Program-made: the position numbers and the translations under genes
Notes under the pieces: model-generated
Databases searched by the model: none
The model's input: the letters and a program-made list of their open reading frames with translations, nothing else
What the model was told of the DNA's origin: nothing
Source: Glycomyces harbinensis
GTDB taxonomy: Bacteria; Actinomycetota; Actinomycetes; Mycobacteriales; Micromonosporaceae
Direction: 5' to 3'
NCBI RefSeq assembly: GCF_900101745.1
Contig: NZ_FNAD01000010.1
Span: 62,001-126,000 of the forward strand
DNA: 64,000 nt
Shown here: positions 48,401-57,032 of the stretch, one piece after another
Layout of the letters: every line of letters begins with the position of its first letter
Position numbering within the stretch: the stretch's first letter is position 1

Positions 48401-48855
48401 TCGACCTCGCCGCCGGCGCCGAGGAGTACGGGGCCAAGACCGGCCACCCGCTCCTGATCAGCCTGACCCACAACCTCAGGGGCCGCTGCGCCCTCGAAGC
48501 GGGGGACCCGGCCATGGCCGAGGCCGCCGCCGAGGAGGCGCTCGCGCTGGTGACCGACGACGTGCTCGAACCGGGCCGCGCGGCCAACACCGCGCTCCTG
48601 GCCGACGTGCGCGCCGCCAAGGGCGACCGCGCCGAAGCCCTGCGGATGCTCGAACCCCTTGCGGCCCATTACGACGAGCCGTCCCTGGGCTGGCCCCGCC
48701 GCGCCATCGTGGCCCGCTACGCCCGCCTCCTCGACGAGGACGGGCAGATCGACGCGGCCGCCAAGTGGGCCGAGACCGCGCTCAAGTCCTTCGGCGAGGA
48801 CCCCGCGTCCACCGCCTGGGCCGAGGGCTACCTCGAGCGCACCGCGGTCGTCTGA
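45469..48855 (+). CDS. Class III nucleotide cyclase with ATPase and TPR domains
   Basis: This 1128-residue protein joins four parts. First comes a double-CxxC zinc ribbon (1-25: CPFCSVPTVPGARYCHNCG). A class III cyclase follows (about 35-215) with both metal Asp (LFGDLSDFT, KLMGDGLMAVFG), the purine-site Lys before the second Asp and the N-x3-R pair (DTVNTASRL), so it should be active. Then comes a STAND-type ATPase (about 220-480, P-loop TAEAGMGKTRFA), and finally many TPR-like helical repeats (about 600-1110). Such proteins are thought to be signal-controlled adenylate cyclases. The start is a GTG overlapping the stop of a 25-codon upstream ORF. Confidence 0.92.
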   Translation: MTCPFCSVPTVPGARYCHNCGAPLSPEATAPQTERRYVTVLFGDLSDFTTWSESLDPERVSSVTDRLLAECVSAVNEFGGHVDKLMGDGLMAVFGAPLSHEDDAERAVRAAQAMQKRVRRLLKAESGGGLPIGLRIGLRSGLVVAGMQANLEYTVIGDTVNTASRLCAAAAVGTIWAGEETMRATKHAAAWRRLSPVRLKGKREPVEVFQLLGLEDEPGTRASLGDTASFIGRDAEIGRVTGRLEAVIDRSEPLVLIHTAEAGMGKTRFAREVRTVATERGARVLTVRVAPYGEGRRFGPLADLVRKAAGLRFDDDRATAEAKIRRIADGHADHGECRLNITLLLGLLGHVRPGSADRVGGFTGQQSDAHTIPEAVAELITHMATQAPLVLNIDDLHTASADGIDALGVALSKIHGPVLVLLYGRPELTRSSGVLTRISEAEVHPLPPLAGADAARLLREFLGGGRMPKPDEDRLLGFAQGNPYYLAELVTLLTEQGLLADAGDHWRLAAGSLTGRVLSRDLAQVLGARIDALSPAARSLLRAASIFGDAVPPEATQLLEKEVPGEFERALQELLDRRMLRRRSYGGYRFVTPLLRQAAYAPIGKADAAHAHAEIARWAADTELEGQSADDLVVFHAEQAVTLAKEVEIEALDEVWNVLPLAVEAVRKQAARAMDASEPERAVALLNGVERLATLSSDDRLLRGRALTRLGRTVEAEAEIEGLAVDIGLIVPTDDHDEHPSGRLFGDDFPEDEAELVAQLLLLRGRLHRYKGELQDARTAWTAALALSRREGLAGPRCDAQCRIGLLDFLAGHLSEAEARFLDAYDTAFGVGDDRRLAWALQHRAWVLVARGDFDGADDVLREAAKAFARQMDLVGRAWVRGVSAFALLMAGRFTEAKRLSDVFMPIGERSGDVFAVGLLRAIGAAAQISLGIPAGADAAARNSFRDFERIDDDWGRGFAKYVRALAARSIGALDHALDLAAGAEEYGAKTGHPLLISLTHNLRGRCALEAGDPAMAEAAAEEALALVTDDVLEPGRAANTALLADVRAAKGDRAEALRMLEPLAAHYDEPSLGWPRRAIVARYARLLDEDGQIDAAAKWAETALKSFGEDPASTAWAEGYLERTAVV

Positions 48856-49387
48856 GCCCCATGGGGATCACTCCGGGTCTGACCGCCTGCGGCGCACCGG
48901 AGTGTGAACCGTCCCGGCTCCCGCGCGCGATCGCGCGGACCGACGCACTCCCTGTCTGCCGACCCGCCGGGCCGGTGCTGGGATGCTGAGAGGATGAAGC
49001 AGACGCAACGGGTGGACGGGCGGTCCTTTCGGACTCCTGCCGCTACGGCCGGGGCCCGTTCCAGTCGGACCGCCCGTCCTCCCGCGCGTCACACGGGGGA
49101 TGCATTCACTATGCGCCACCGGTACTTCGCCCTCGGCGAGCGACACATCATCCGTTCGGCCAGTTATCGCTGGCTTTTCGTCCAGGGGTATACAGAATCA
49201 TGGACGCGTTGCCGTACCGTTATTCCCAAAAGGTCCCATGACTCGGAACCCCCAGATCCGGTCGCTCTGACCTGAGGTTCGGAACGTCCCCCCGCAATGA
49301 CCCGTGCACGCATGTGCGCACCGACCTGCACCAAGGCCCGACGCCAGGCTCACGGCCGCGCGTCGCCGAGAACGGAGGCTGTATCCA
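48856..49387. other. Intergenic region between cyclase and kinase, 532 bp
   Basis: I see no gene with coding bias. It holds a long perfect inverted repeat (49014-49079), a CG palindrome near 48925-48940 and a GTATAC within a possible -10 box (TATACA, near 49189) that might be the kinase promoter. Confidence 0.5.
49014..49079. other. Structured intergenic element with 13-bp perfect arms
   Basis: Arms at 49014-49026 and 49067-49079 (GGACGGGCGGTCC and its complement) enclose 40 bases that can fold further (GGCC runs). It is too long-looped for an ordinary terminator and could be a structured RNA. Confidence 0.45.
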
Positions 49388-51301
49388 GTGGACACCATCT
49401 CGTCCTACGGTGCTCCAACCGGTCCCCACCTCTCCGCGAACGCCCCTCTCGCGCCCCCGGGACTGCACGTCGAAGCCGATCCGGAGGCGCTCCTCCAGGG
49501 GATAGAACGCCTGACCGGCTTCACCGAGATCGACCGCGGCGCCTTCTCCACCGTCTTCAGCGCCACCCGGTTCGACGACGGCTCCGAAGTCGCCGTCAAG
49601 ATCGAGGCCAGGCCGCTCACCGACGACGCGGGGCTCGAGCGCTTCCGCCACGAGGTCCAGACCGCCGGGCGCCTCTCCGACCACCCCTGCGTGGTCAAGA
49701 TGCTGTCCGCCGGCCTCACCCACCAGGCCAACCCGTACGTGGTCATGGAGCGCTGCCGGGGGTCGGTCGCCGACCTGCTCGACCGCCACACCACGATCCC
49801 GCCGCACCGCACCATCGAGATCGGCATCCGCATCGCCGACGCCCTCTCCGCGGCGCACGAGGCCGGGATCGTCCACCGCGACGTCAAGCCCGCGAACATC
49901 CTTGTCAACCACACCGGCCACGCGGTCCTCGCCGACTTCGGCCTCTCCAGCCTCATCCCCGTGCCGCGCCCCGGCGAGCCCGTGTCGACCATGGCCACCC
50001 CGGCGTACGCGCCGCTGGAGGTCTTCCAGATGCGCGAGGCGGGCCCCAGCGCCGACGTCTACTCGCTCGCGGCCACGCTCTACACGATGCTCAGCGGCAG
50101 CCCGCCGCGCTTCCCCTCGGACGGCGTCCCCGACATCAACCAGGTCGCGGCCCTGTTCGACCAGCCGATCCCGGCGATCCCCGGCATATCGCCCCTGCTC
50201 CTGGAGATGCTGCGCACCGCGCTCATCAACAACCCCGACGGCCGCCCCACCGCGGTCGAGTTCCGGGAGTTCCTCGCGAGCATCCCCGAGGCCTCCACCG
50301 GGATCATCCCGCGCCTCACCGACGACGGCTCCCTGCGCGGACCGGTCTCCCCCGCGCCCCAAGGCGTCGGCGTCTACGGCGCCTACTCCTCGCCGCCGCG
50401 GCCCGAGGTCCGCGACGACGCGCCCCGCTCCGGGTACGTCGAGCTCGACCCCTCGACCTTCCCCGACGCGCCCTCGACGCTGCGCCTGGCCCCCGGCAAG
50501 CGCCGCGGCCGCATCCCGACCCACCCCGCCGAAGCGCAGGCCGCGCCCCCGTACGTGTCGCCGATCAGCCCCGAGCGCACCGGCACCGCCCGCGTCGCCA
50601 GCGCCCCGGTGACGCCTCCGGCGAGCCCGCCCCGCCAGGCGAGCGCGCCGGTCAGCCCGCCTCCCGCGGCGAACGAGACCGCCAAGTGGCAGTCCTTCTC
50701 TTCGGGCGGGGCCCGCGAGGACTACGACGCGCGCCTTCCCGTCCCGGTGGCGCGCAACGAGACCGGCCTGACCCGCCGCGAACGCCGCCTCAAGGACGGC
50801 GACGGCGGCGGCTCCGGCGTCGGCCGCCTCATCGGCATGGGCGCCGCGGGCCTGGTGATCCTGGGCCTGCTCATCGCCGGCGGCGTGTGGCTGTTCGGCG
50901 GCGACGAGCCGACCGACCTCGCCGAGCAGTCCATCGCCGACGACTACGTCAGCGAGTGCCCGCTCAGCGCGGACGGCGCGGGCTGCGTCACCGAACCGAC
51001 CTGCTTCGACGCCGAGTTCGCTTCGGCCAGTTGCGAAGGCGCCCACATGTGGGAGGGCTACGCGACCGGACGGCTGCCGGAGGGCGTCGAGGACGCCGAG
51101 GCCGCGCGGGCCGACGAGACCGTCGCCGCGGCGTGCGTCTCCGGCGAACGCGAGGACGGGCCGCTCGCGCAGCTCGTCGGCAGCGACTCGATCTACTGGC
51201 TCACCGACGTCCACCTGCCCGGCGACGGCACGTTCATGTGCGTCGCCCAGCTCAAGGACGGCACCGAGGCGACCGGACCGACCTTCTTCCGCGAGGGGTG
51301 A
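49388..51301 (+). CDS. Transmembrane Ser/Thr protein kinase
   Basis: The 637-residue protein is a PknB-class kinase. The N-terminal kinase domain (about 45-300) has the Gly loop GAFSTVF, the VAVKIE lysine, HRDVKPANI, the DFG triplet and an APLE version of the APE motif. A Pro/Ser-rich cytoplasmic linker (about 320-475) leads to one membrane helix (about 480-503). An external domain of about 130 residues follows with six Cys (for example SECPLSADGAGC and SCEGA) rather than PASTA repeats. GGAGG stands 11 bases before the GTG at 49388. It may sense an envelope signal; substrates are unknown. Confidence 0.92.
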   Translation: MDTISSYGAPTGPHLSANAPLAPPGLHVEADPEALLQGIERLTGFTEIDRGAFSTVFSATRFDDGSEVAVKIEARPLTDDAGLERFRHEVQTAGRLSDHPCVVKMLSAGLTHQANPYVVMERCRGSVADLLDRHTTIPPHRTIEIGIRIADALSAAHEAGIVHRDVKPANILVNHTGHAVLADFGLSSLIPVPRPGEPVSTMATPAYAPLEVFQMREAGPSADVYSLAATLYTMLSGSPPRFPSDGVPDINQVAALFDQPIPAIPGISPLLLEMLRTALINNPDGRPTAVEFREFLASIPEASTGIIPRLTDDGSLRGPVSPAPQGVGVYGAYSSPPRPEVRDDAPRSGYVELDPSTFPDAPSTLRLAPGKRRGRIPTHPAEAQAAPPYVSPISPERTGTARVASAPVTPPASPPRQASAPVSPPPAANETAKWQSFSSGGAREDYDARLPVPVARNETGLTRRERRLKDGDGGGSGVGRLIGMGAAGLVILGLLIAGGVWLFGGDEPTDLAEQSIADDYVSECPLSADGAGCVTEPTCFDAEFASASCEGAHMWEGYATGRLPEGVEDAEAARADETVAAACVSGEREDGPLAQLVGSDSIYWLTDVHLPGDGTFMCVAQLKDGTEATGPTFFREG

Positions 51302-51401
51302 GGGCGCCGCAAGACGACCGGGAACGAAAGCGCCCCGGCACCACACCTGGTGCCGGGGCGCTTCGTCGTCGCCGTACCGGGAGAAGGGGTACGGCTTCCG
51401 A

Positions 51402-52397
51402 TCAGAACTCCTCGTCGAGGTCGACCTTGCCTTCCACGGCCACTTGGTAGGCGGTCGGCCTGCGTTCGAAGAAGTTCGTCAGCTCCTGCACGTCCTGGAG
51501 CGCCATGAACGGGAACGGGTTCTCCGAGCCCCATTTCTTCGGCATGCCGAGGCGCGCGAGGCGCTGGTCGGCGGCGTACTCCAGGTACGACTTCATGTCC
51601 TTGACGGTCATGCCGGGCATGCCGTCGCCGATGAGGTCCTCGGCGAACTGGAGTTCGGCCTCCACGGCCTCCTCCAGCATGTCGGTGACCTGCTGCCGCA
51701 TCCGGTCGTCGAACAGCTCGGGCTCCTCCTGGCGCACGATGTCGACCACGCTGAACGCGAAGTTCATGTGGCAGGACTCGTCGCGGAAGACCCAGTTGGT
51801 GCCGGTGGCGAGGCCGTCGAGCAGGCCGCGGCTGCGCAGCCAGTACACGTAGGCGAAGGCGCCGTAGAAGAACAGGCCCTCGATGCACGCGGCGAAGCAG
51901 ATGAGGTTGAGCAGGAACGTCCGGCGGTCCTCGCCGGTCTTCAGCTCCTGCATGTCGAAGACCGAGTCGATCCACTTGAAGCAGAAGTCGGCCTTGCGCT
52001 TGATCGAGGGGATGTTGTTGACCGCGTCGAACGCCTTCGTGCGCTCCTCCGGGTCGGGCAGGTAGGTGTCGAGCAGCGTCAGGTAGAACTGGACGTGCAC
52101 GGCCTCCTCGAACAGCTGGCGCGACAGGTACAGGCGGCCCTCGGGGGAGTTGACGTGCTGGTACAGGTTGAGCACCAGGTTGTTCGCCACGATCGTGTCG
52201 CCGGTGGCGAAGAACGCCACGAGGCGGTGGATGAGGTGCTGCTCCTGGGGCGTGAAGGCGGCCAGGTCGGTCAGGTCGGAGGCGAGGTCGACCTCTTCGA
52301 CGTGCCAAGTGTTCTTGATGGCGTCCTTGTACTGCTCGTAGAAGTCCGGGTACTTCATCGGTCGCAGTGTCAGGTCCATACCTGGGTCGAGCAGCAT
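51402..52397 (-). CDS. nrdB: Ribonucleotide reductase beta subunit (class I)
   Basis: NrdB carries the diiron-tyrosyl radical cofactor that starts deoxyribonucleotide synthesis in NrdA. The 331-residue product keeps the carboxylate and His ligands: Asp in FATGDTIVANN, EEAVHVQFY (Glu-x-x-His with the radical Tyr four residues on), CIEGLFFYGAF, and RDESCHMNF. The Tyr marks it as a tyrosyl-radical enzyme rather than the Mn/Fe class that lacks it. GAGAGGA precedes the ATG. It follows nrdA by 117 bp on the same strand. Confidence 0.95.
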   Translation of the reverse strand: MLLDPGMDLTLRPMKYPDFYEQYKDAIKNTWHVEEVDLASDLTDLAAFTPQEQHLIHRLVAFFATGDTIVANNLVLNLYQHVNSPEGRLYLSRQLFEEAVHVQFYLTLLDTYLPDPEERTKAFDAVNNIPSIKRKADFCFKWIDSVFDMQELKTGEDRRTFLLNLICFAACIEGLFFYGAFAYVYWLRSRGLLDGLATGTNWVFRDESCHMNFAFSVVDIVRQEEPELFDDRMRQQVTDMLEEAVEAELQFAEDLIGDGMPGMTVKDMKSYLEYAADQRLARLGMPKKWGSENPFPFMALQDVQELTNFFERRPTAYQVAVEGKVDLDEEF

Positions 52398-52514
52398 GGG
52401 CGTCCTCTCTCGGTTTCTTGTCGGTTGGCGCGGCGCGTCGAGTGAGAGGCGGCGCCGTTGCGGGGCAAGGGGTTCGGAGCGGCGGGGCCTTGCGGTCCCG
52501 CCGCTCGGCGGGTC

Positions 52515-54884
52515 CTACTGGCAGGCCTCGCAGCTCTCCGGGTTCTCCAGGGAGCACGCGATGTCGGCCGGGACGACCTCGAGCTCGGTGGGCTTCTGCT
52601 CGGCCGGCTCGGCGCTCACGGTGGTCTGGTTGATGCGCGTGGCCGGGCGGCTGCGCAGGTAGTACGTGGTCTTGAGGCCCTGCTGCCACGCGTAGCGGTA
52701 CATCGACGAGAGCTTGCCGATGGTCGGGCTGGCCTGGAACAGGTTGAGCGACTGGGCCTGGTCGATGAACGGCGTGCGGGCGGCGGCCAGGTCGATCAGG
52801 GCGCGCTGCGGCAGCTCCCAGGCGGTGCGGTAGCGCTCCTGGAGGTCGGCCGGGATCACGTCGATGCCCTGGACGGAGCCCTCGGCGACCACGATGGCCT
52901 GGCGCACGCGCTCGTTCCAGATGCCGCGCTCCTTGAGCTCGGCGATCAGGTGGCGGTTGACCTGGAGGAACTCGCCCGACAGGGTCTCGCGCTTGAAGAC
53001 GTTCGACACGACCGGCTCGATGCACTCGGCGCAGCCGGCGATCGAGGCGATGGTCGCGGTCGGCGCGATCGCGATCATGAGCGAGTTGCGCAGGCCGTGC
53101 TCGGCGATCTCGCCGCGGACGGCGTCCCAGCGCTCGTTCAGCGTGACGCGCGCGTTCGGGTAGTGGTCGGCGTGGAGCACGCCGTCGGCGGCGCGGGTGT
53201 CGGCGAAGTTCGGGTGGGCCCCGAGCTCGGCGGCGAGCCTCGCGGAGGTCTCGTACGCGACGAGGGCGATGCGCTCGCTGATCGCGGTCGAGAGCGCGAG
53301 CGCCTCCTCGGAGTCGAAGGTGAGCTTCAGCTTGAAGAACACGTCGGCGAGGCCCATGCAGCCCAGGCCGATCGGGCGCCACTTGCGGTTGGCCTTCTCG
53401 GCCTCGGCGGTCGGGTAGAAGCCGAGGTCGATGGTGCGGTCGAGGAACTTGACGGCGCTGCGCACCGTCTGCTCCAGCCGCTCGAAGTCGAAGCCCTCGG
53501 TGGAGCAGTGCTCGGCGAGGTTCACCGATCCGAGGTTGCACACGGCGGTCTCGGAGTCGTTGGTGACCTCCAGGATCTCGGTGCACAGGTTCGAGAGGTG
53601 GATGACGTTCTCTTTGCGGGCGGTCTGGTTCGAGGTCCGGTTCGCGGTGTCGGAGAAGGTGATCCAGCCGTTGCCGGTCTGGGCCAGGGTCCGCATCATG
53701 CGCCCGTAGAGTTCGCGGGCGGCCACGGTCTTGCGGGCCTTCCCGGCGGCTTCGGCGGCCCGGTAGGCCTGGTCGAAGTCGTCGCCCCACAGGTCGACCA
53801 GCTCGGGGGTCTCCTTGGGGTCGAACAGGGACCACTGCGAGTCGGACTCGACCCGGCGCATGAACTCGTCGGGGATCCAGTTGGCGAGGTTCAGGTTGTG
53901 GGTGCGGCGCTCGGTGTCGCCGGTGTTGTCGCGCAGCTCCAGGAACTCCTCGACGTCGGCGTGCCAGGACGCGAGGTAGACGCAGGCGGCGCCCTTGCGT
54001 CGCCCGCCCTGGTTCACCGCCGCGACGGACGAGTCGAGGGTCCGCAGCCACGGCACGATCCCGTTGGAGTGCCCGTTGGTGCCGCGGATGAGTGAACCGC
54101 GCGACCGCACCCGCGACCACGCGATGCCGATGCCGCCGGCGTACTTGGAGAGTCGCGCGACCTGGCTGTAGCGCTCGTAGATCGAGTCGAGCTCGTCCTT
54201 GGGGGAGTCGAGCAGGAAGCACGAGGACAGCTGCGGGCGGCGGGTCCCGGAGTTGAACAGGGTCGGCGAGGACGGCAGGTAGGCGAGGGCCGACATGAGC
54301 CGGTACAGTTCGGCGGCCTCCTCCACGGACTGGCTCAGGCCGCAGGCGACGCGCAGCATGAAGTGCTGGGGCCGTTCCAGCACGGACCGGTTCTCGGGGT
54401 GGCGCAGCAGGTAGCGGTCGTAGACGGTGCGCAGTCCGAAGTACTCGAAGCGGTCGTCGGCGGCCTCGTCGATGACGGCGTCGAGCGCGGGGCCGTTGGC
54501 CCGCACGAACGCGACCAGGTCGGTCGAGAGCAGCCCGTTGGCGTCGCTCGCGCCGATCGAGGACGTGAAGCTGGTGACGCCCTCGCCCGCGGTCTCGTCG
54601 GCGATGTGCTCGGCGAGGAGCCGGGCGGCGAGCTTGGAGTAGGTCGGCTCGGAGGCGACGGTCGACGAGGTGATCTCGATGGCCCGCTCGCGCAGGCCCG
54701 CCTCGGTCGCGCCGGGCCACAGGCCCGCCTCGATCTGCGCGATGACCTTCTCGGCGTCCACGTCGGGCAGTCCGGCCGCGTGGACGCGGAGGCGCTCGGC
54801 GATCCGGGCGGCGGGGCCCTGTTCGGGCTCCCGCTGCTGCGGTGCGGTGGTGGTGGCGGATGGCGTGGTGGCGAGCCCGGTCAT
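52515..54884 (-). CDS. nrdA: Ribonucleotide reductase alpha subunit (class I)
   Basis: NrdA reduces ribonucleoside diphosphates using the radical supplied by NrdB. The 789-residue product has the three active-site Cys (SSCFLLDS, SNLCTEI, TAVCNLGSVN) and the radical-relay region near the C-terminus. The tail ends in a redox CxxC (SCEACQ) that is reduced by thioredoxin. The N-terminus is short and does not show a complete ATP-cone, so allosteric activity control may be altered. I chose ATG 54884, with GAGGGG eight bases upstream, over the longer frame to 55064. Confidence 0.95.
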   Translation of the reverse strand: MTGLATTPSATTTAPQQREPEQGPAARIAERLRVHAAGLPDVDAEKVIAQIEAGLWPGATEAGLRERAIEITSSTVASEPTYSKLAARLLAEHIADETAGEGVTSFTSSIGASDANGLLSTDLVAFVRANGPALDAVIDEAADDRFEYFGLRTVYDRYLLRHPENRSVLERPQHFMLRVACGLSQSVEEAAELYRLMSALAYLPSSPTLFNSGTRRPQLSSCFLLDSPKDELDSIYERYSQVARLSKYAGGIGIAWSRVRSRGSLIRGTNGHSNGIVPWLRTLDSSVAAVNQGGRRKGAACVYLASWHADVEEFLELRDNTGDTERRTHNLNLANWIPDEFMRRVESDSQWSLFDPKETPELVDLWGDDFDQAYRAAEAAGKARKTVAARELYGRMMRTLAQTGNGWITFSDTANRTSNQTARKENVIHLSNLCTEILEVTNDSETAVCNLGSVNLAEHCSTEGFDFERLEQTVRSAVKFLDRTIDLGFYPTAEAEKANRKWRPIGLGCMGLADVFFKLKLTFDSEEALALSTAISERIALVAYETSARLAAELGAHPNFADTRAADGVLHADHYPNARVTLNERWDAVRGEIAEHGLRNSLMIAIAPTATIASIAGCAECIEPVVSNVFKRETLSGEFLQVNRHLIAELKERGIWNERVRQAIVVAEGSVQGIDVIPADLQERYRTAWELPQRALIDLAAARTPFIDQAQSLNLFQASPTIGKLSSMYRYAWQQGLKTTYYLRSRPATRINQTTVSAEPAEQKPTELEVVPADIACSLENPESCEACQ

Positions 54885-54996
54885 CTCTGCGTCCCCTCGT
54901 GCTGTGCTCGTGCGATCCGCTGCGGATCGCACTCCTGCGGCGCGGCGGCGCCGTCGACCCCACGCGGGGTCGACGGCACCGACCTGACAGAGCAGA

Positions 54997-55015
54997 ATCA
55001 TACATGTAGTGGTTC
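54997..55015 (-). promoter_or_regulatory. Possible nrdA promoter and NrdR-like half site
   Basis: On the - strand TATGAT (complement of 54997-55002) can be the -10 box of nrdA. It overlaps CACTACATGTATG, which resembles half of an NrdR box. NrdR normally uses two boxes about three helical turns apart; I cannot find a clear second one. Confidence 0.35.
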
Positions 55016-55243
55016 GCTCCTGGGGTCGCCCCAAGATGTTGAGTTTTTCGAGGGTTTCGGTCACTGAACCCCCAGCGTGTCCGCTAGGCTCGAGGGTTTC
55101 CGCGGGGTCAGCCTATGCCGCGGATCCGACACTTCTCCCGCGAAACCGCCGCGGCCGCGGCGGTGTGATCCTCGCCGGGGAAACCGCCTGCGGGAACCGG
55201 GTCGGCGGCTGATAGCATCGTGGCGGCCTGTTCAGTCAGGCAT

Positions 55244-55316
55244 GCCTCCGTAGCTCAGTGGATAGAGCACTGGTTTCCGGGACCAGGTGTCGCAGGTTCG
55301 AATCCTGCCGGGGGCA
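55244..55316 (+). tRNA. tRNA-Arg (anticodon CCG)
   Basis: The 73-base gene folds as a full cloverleaf. The acceptor stem is GCCTCCG with CGGGGGC. The D-arm contains TAGCTCAGTGGATAGAGCA. The anticodon stem is CTGGT/ACCAG around TTCCGGG, giving anticodon CCG for CGG codons. The T-arm is GCAGGTTCGAATCCTGC. The 3' CCA is not encoded (the bases after the discriminator A are CCG) and must be added enzymatically. Confidence 0.97.
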
Positions 55317-55445
55317 CCGTAACTACCAGGATCTCAGCGATCCGAGAGCCTCGTTCAGCACGGCGATGCAGCCGAGAACGCGACCCTGCGCGAGTCGATG
55401 CGACTCGCGCATATTTTTTGCCTCCCAGTGATCTGGAGCGAACCG

Positions 55446-56747
55446 GTGGGGAAGAACAACCGCAAGTCGAACGCCCGTCGCGGTGCCGCGTCGGGCGCGT
55501 TCACCCCTGCCGACCTCGACGGCGAGGCCCTGCCTCCCGTCGGCCGCGCCCGTTATGCGGTGCTCGGTGTCCTCAACGCCTCGCCCGCCGACCGGCTCGA
55601 CTGGGTGGACGCCGCGTCGAACCTCGAAGGCGAGTCGAGCGACCCCGACTGGCCCGCCGTGCTGGCGGGCGTCTTCGAGGAGCTCGGCGACGACCTCATC
55701 GAGCACTCCTGGCGGCGGGGCTGGATGCCGCGGGAGGTCTTGAGCGCCATACGGAAGAAGCTCAACGCCGAGGTCGCCCGGGCCGGGGCGGTCATGATGC
55801 TCGGCCAGCTGTCGCGCTACCCCGAGTCGCAGCTGAGCGACCGCTGGATCGTCCAGCGCGAGGAACTCGCCGAGCAGGTTGCGTCCAAGGGCGTCGCGGA
55901 GGCGTGCAAGGGCCTGGGCCGCTGGGAGCGGATCGAGCTGTGGGCCGCGGTGCTCGAAGCGCTCGACCTGATCGACTCCGTCCCCGAGATCCCCCGCGTG
56001 GAGCCGCTTCCGGGCAGTCCCATGATCGCGCACCGCCTCGGCGTGGCCGAGTCCTCCAGGACCTACGAGCGGATCCGGGCGCTGCTGGCGAAGGCCGAGT
56101 CGACCGACTCGGACGCCGAGGCCGAGGCGTTCACCGCCAAGGCGCAGCAGCTCATCGCGCGCCACAGCATCAACGAGGCCCTGCTCGACGAGGCGGGCCA
56201 GGGCCACCGCGAGCCGGAGACGCTGCGCATCATCATCGAGCGGCCCTACGAGCAGCCCAAGTCGGAGCTGCTGGCGCAGATCGCCCACGCGAACCACTGC
56301 CGGCCCGTGTACTGGGCGGCCGGGGGCTTCACCACGCTGGTCGGCGACCGGGGCGACCTGCGGTCGGTCGAGCTGCTCTACAGCTCGCTGCTGGTGCAGG
56401 CCACCTCGGCCATGACCCGCGCGGGCTCGCTGGTCGACCGGTCGGGGAAGTCGGCGACGCGCTCGTTCCGGCAGTCGTTCCTGGCCTCGTTCGCGTGGCG
56501 GATCGGGGAGCGGCTGCACGAGTCCGCGGCCGACACCGAGCGCGAGGTCGCCGAGGAGACCGGCACCGACCTGGTGCCGGTGATGCGCGAGCGCGACGAC
56601 CGCGTGGACGCCAAGACCGACGCGCTGTTCCCCAACCTGGTCCGCGGGCGCGCCATCCGGGTCACCAACTACGAGGGCCACGTCGCGGGGAGGGCCGCCG
56701 CCGACGCCGCCCGCCTGACGACGGGCGATCCGATCACTCGGGACTGA
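55446..56747 (+). CDS. DUF2786 domain protein
   Basis: The 433-residue protein contains the DUF2786 helix pair at about 215-255 (RIRALLAKAESTDSDAEAEAFTAKAQQLI over two blocks), found alone or with phage- and mobile-element-type partners. The rest is helical, with conserved-looking stretches such as HANHCRPVYWAAGG and SFRQSFLASFAWRIGERL. Function is unknown to me. The start is a GTG with GGAG seven bases upstream. It begins 130 bp after tRNA-Arg; I looked for a duplicated tRNA 3' end and found none. Confidence 0.8.
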   Translation: MGKNNRKSNARRGAASGAFTPADLDGEALPPVGRARYAVLGVLNASPADRLDWVDAASNLEGESSDPDWPAVLAGVFEELGDDLIEHSWRRGWMPREVLSAIRKKLNAEVARAGAVMMLGQLSRYPESQLSDRWIVQREELAEQVASKGVAEACKGLGRWERIELWAAVLEALDLIDSVPEIPRVEPLPGSPMIAHRLGVAESSRTYERIRALLAKAESTDSDAEAEAFTAKAQQLIARHSINEALLDEAGQGHREPETLRIIIERPYEQPKSELLAQIAHANHCRPVYWAAGGFTTLVGDRGDLRSVELLYSSLLVQATSAMTRAGSLVDRSGKSATRSFRQSFLASFAWRIGERLHESAADTEREVAEETGTDLVPVMRERDDRVDAKTDALFPNLVRGRAIRVTNYEGHVAGRAAADAARLTTGDPITRD

Positions 56748-56756
56748 GCTGATAGT

Positions 56757-56915
56757 TTCCGGAACTTCCGGAACAAAGACAGCGCTTCCCGGTCGCGACA
56801 GACGATCGATGCTGATGGATTTCGCGGGATCTCGTCTCAGCAAAGCTGTCAGCAGTGGATTTGTCCAAAATGTCGCACCGATGTGGAGCAAAAAAGTTCC
56901 GATAATTTTCCGGAA
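56757..56915. repeat. Three TTCCGGAA palindromes
   Basis: TTCCGGAA occurs at 56757-56764, 56766-56773 and 56908-56915, each followed by C, in the gap between the DUF2786 and xylanase genes. The first two are nine bases apart. They are candidate binding sites for a regulator of the xylanase. Confidence 0.5.
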
Positions 56916-56917
56916 CT

Positions 56918-56982
56918 CATTGACACCATTGACACTCCCGGTCCAGGATGTTCACATCGAAAGAAATAGACATCTTTCGATG
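56918..56982 (+). promoter_or_regulatory. Xylanase promoter region with CGAAAG/CTTTCG operator
   Basis: CATTGACAC is directly repeated (56918-56926, 56927-56935), giving two overlapping TTGACA -35 candidates. Further on, CATCGAAAG (56955-56963) and CTTTCGATG (56974-56982) form a perfect 9-bp dyad around ten bases. CGAAA...TTTCG dyads are reported as operators of xylanase genes in Streptomyces, so this is probably the xylan-responsive site. Confidence 0.6.
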
Positions 56983-57004
56983 CGGTCCGCCATCGTGCGG
57001 ACCG
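56983..57004 (+). other. 8-bp hairpin in xylanase leader
   Basis: CGGTCCGC (56983-56990) and GCGGACCG (56997-57004) form a perfect stem upstream of the strong GAAGGAGGAAGG ribosome site. It may protect the 5' end of the message. Confidence 0.5.
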
Positions 57005-57032
57005 TTCCTCACCCCCCTCAGAAGGAGGAAGG

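Noticed and set aside
45286-48669. 1127-codon open frame on the - strand
   Set aside because: It is the antisense of the cyclase gene; its Gly/Val/Asp/Glu-rich composition is a by-product of GC-biased codons on the other strand, and it has no recognisable domain.
49188-49193. GTATAC as a further GntR-regulon site
   Set aside because: It lacks the GA that follows in the catabolic-locus sites, lies 8 kb away beside unrelated genes and reads well as a TATACA -10 box.
51193-55005. 1270-codon - strand frame across nrdB and nrdA
   Set aside because: Same strand but wrong frame; Arg/Pro-rich shadow, while the other frame encodes both ribonucleotide reductase subunits.
55244-56747. tRNA-Arg as integration site of a mobile island
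   Set aside because: I found no integrase gene and no repeated tRNA 3' end in the following 8 kb; only the DUF2786 gene hints at mobile DNA.
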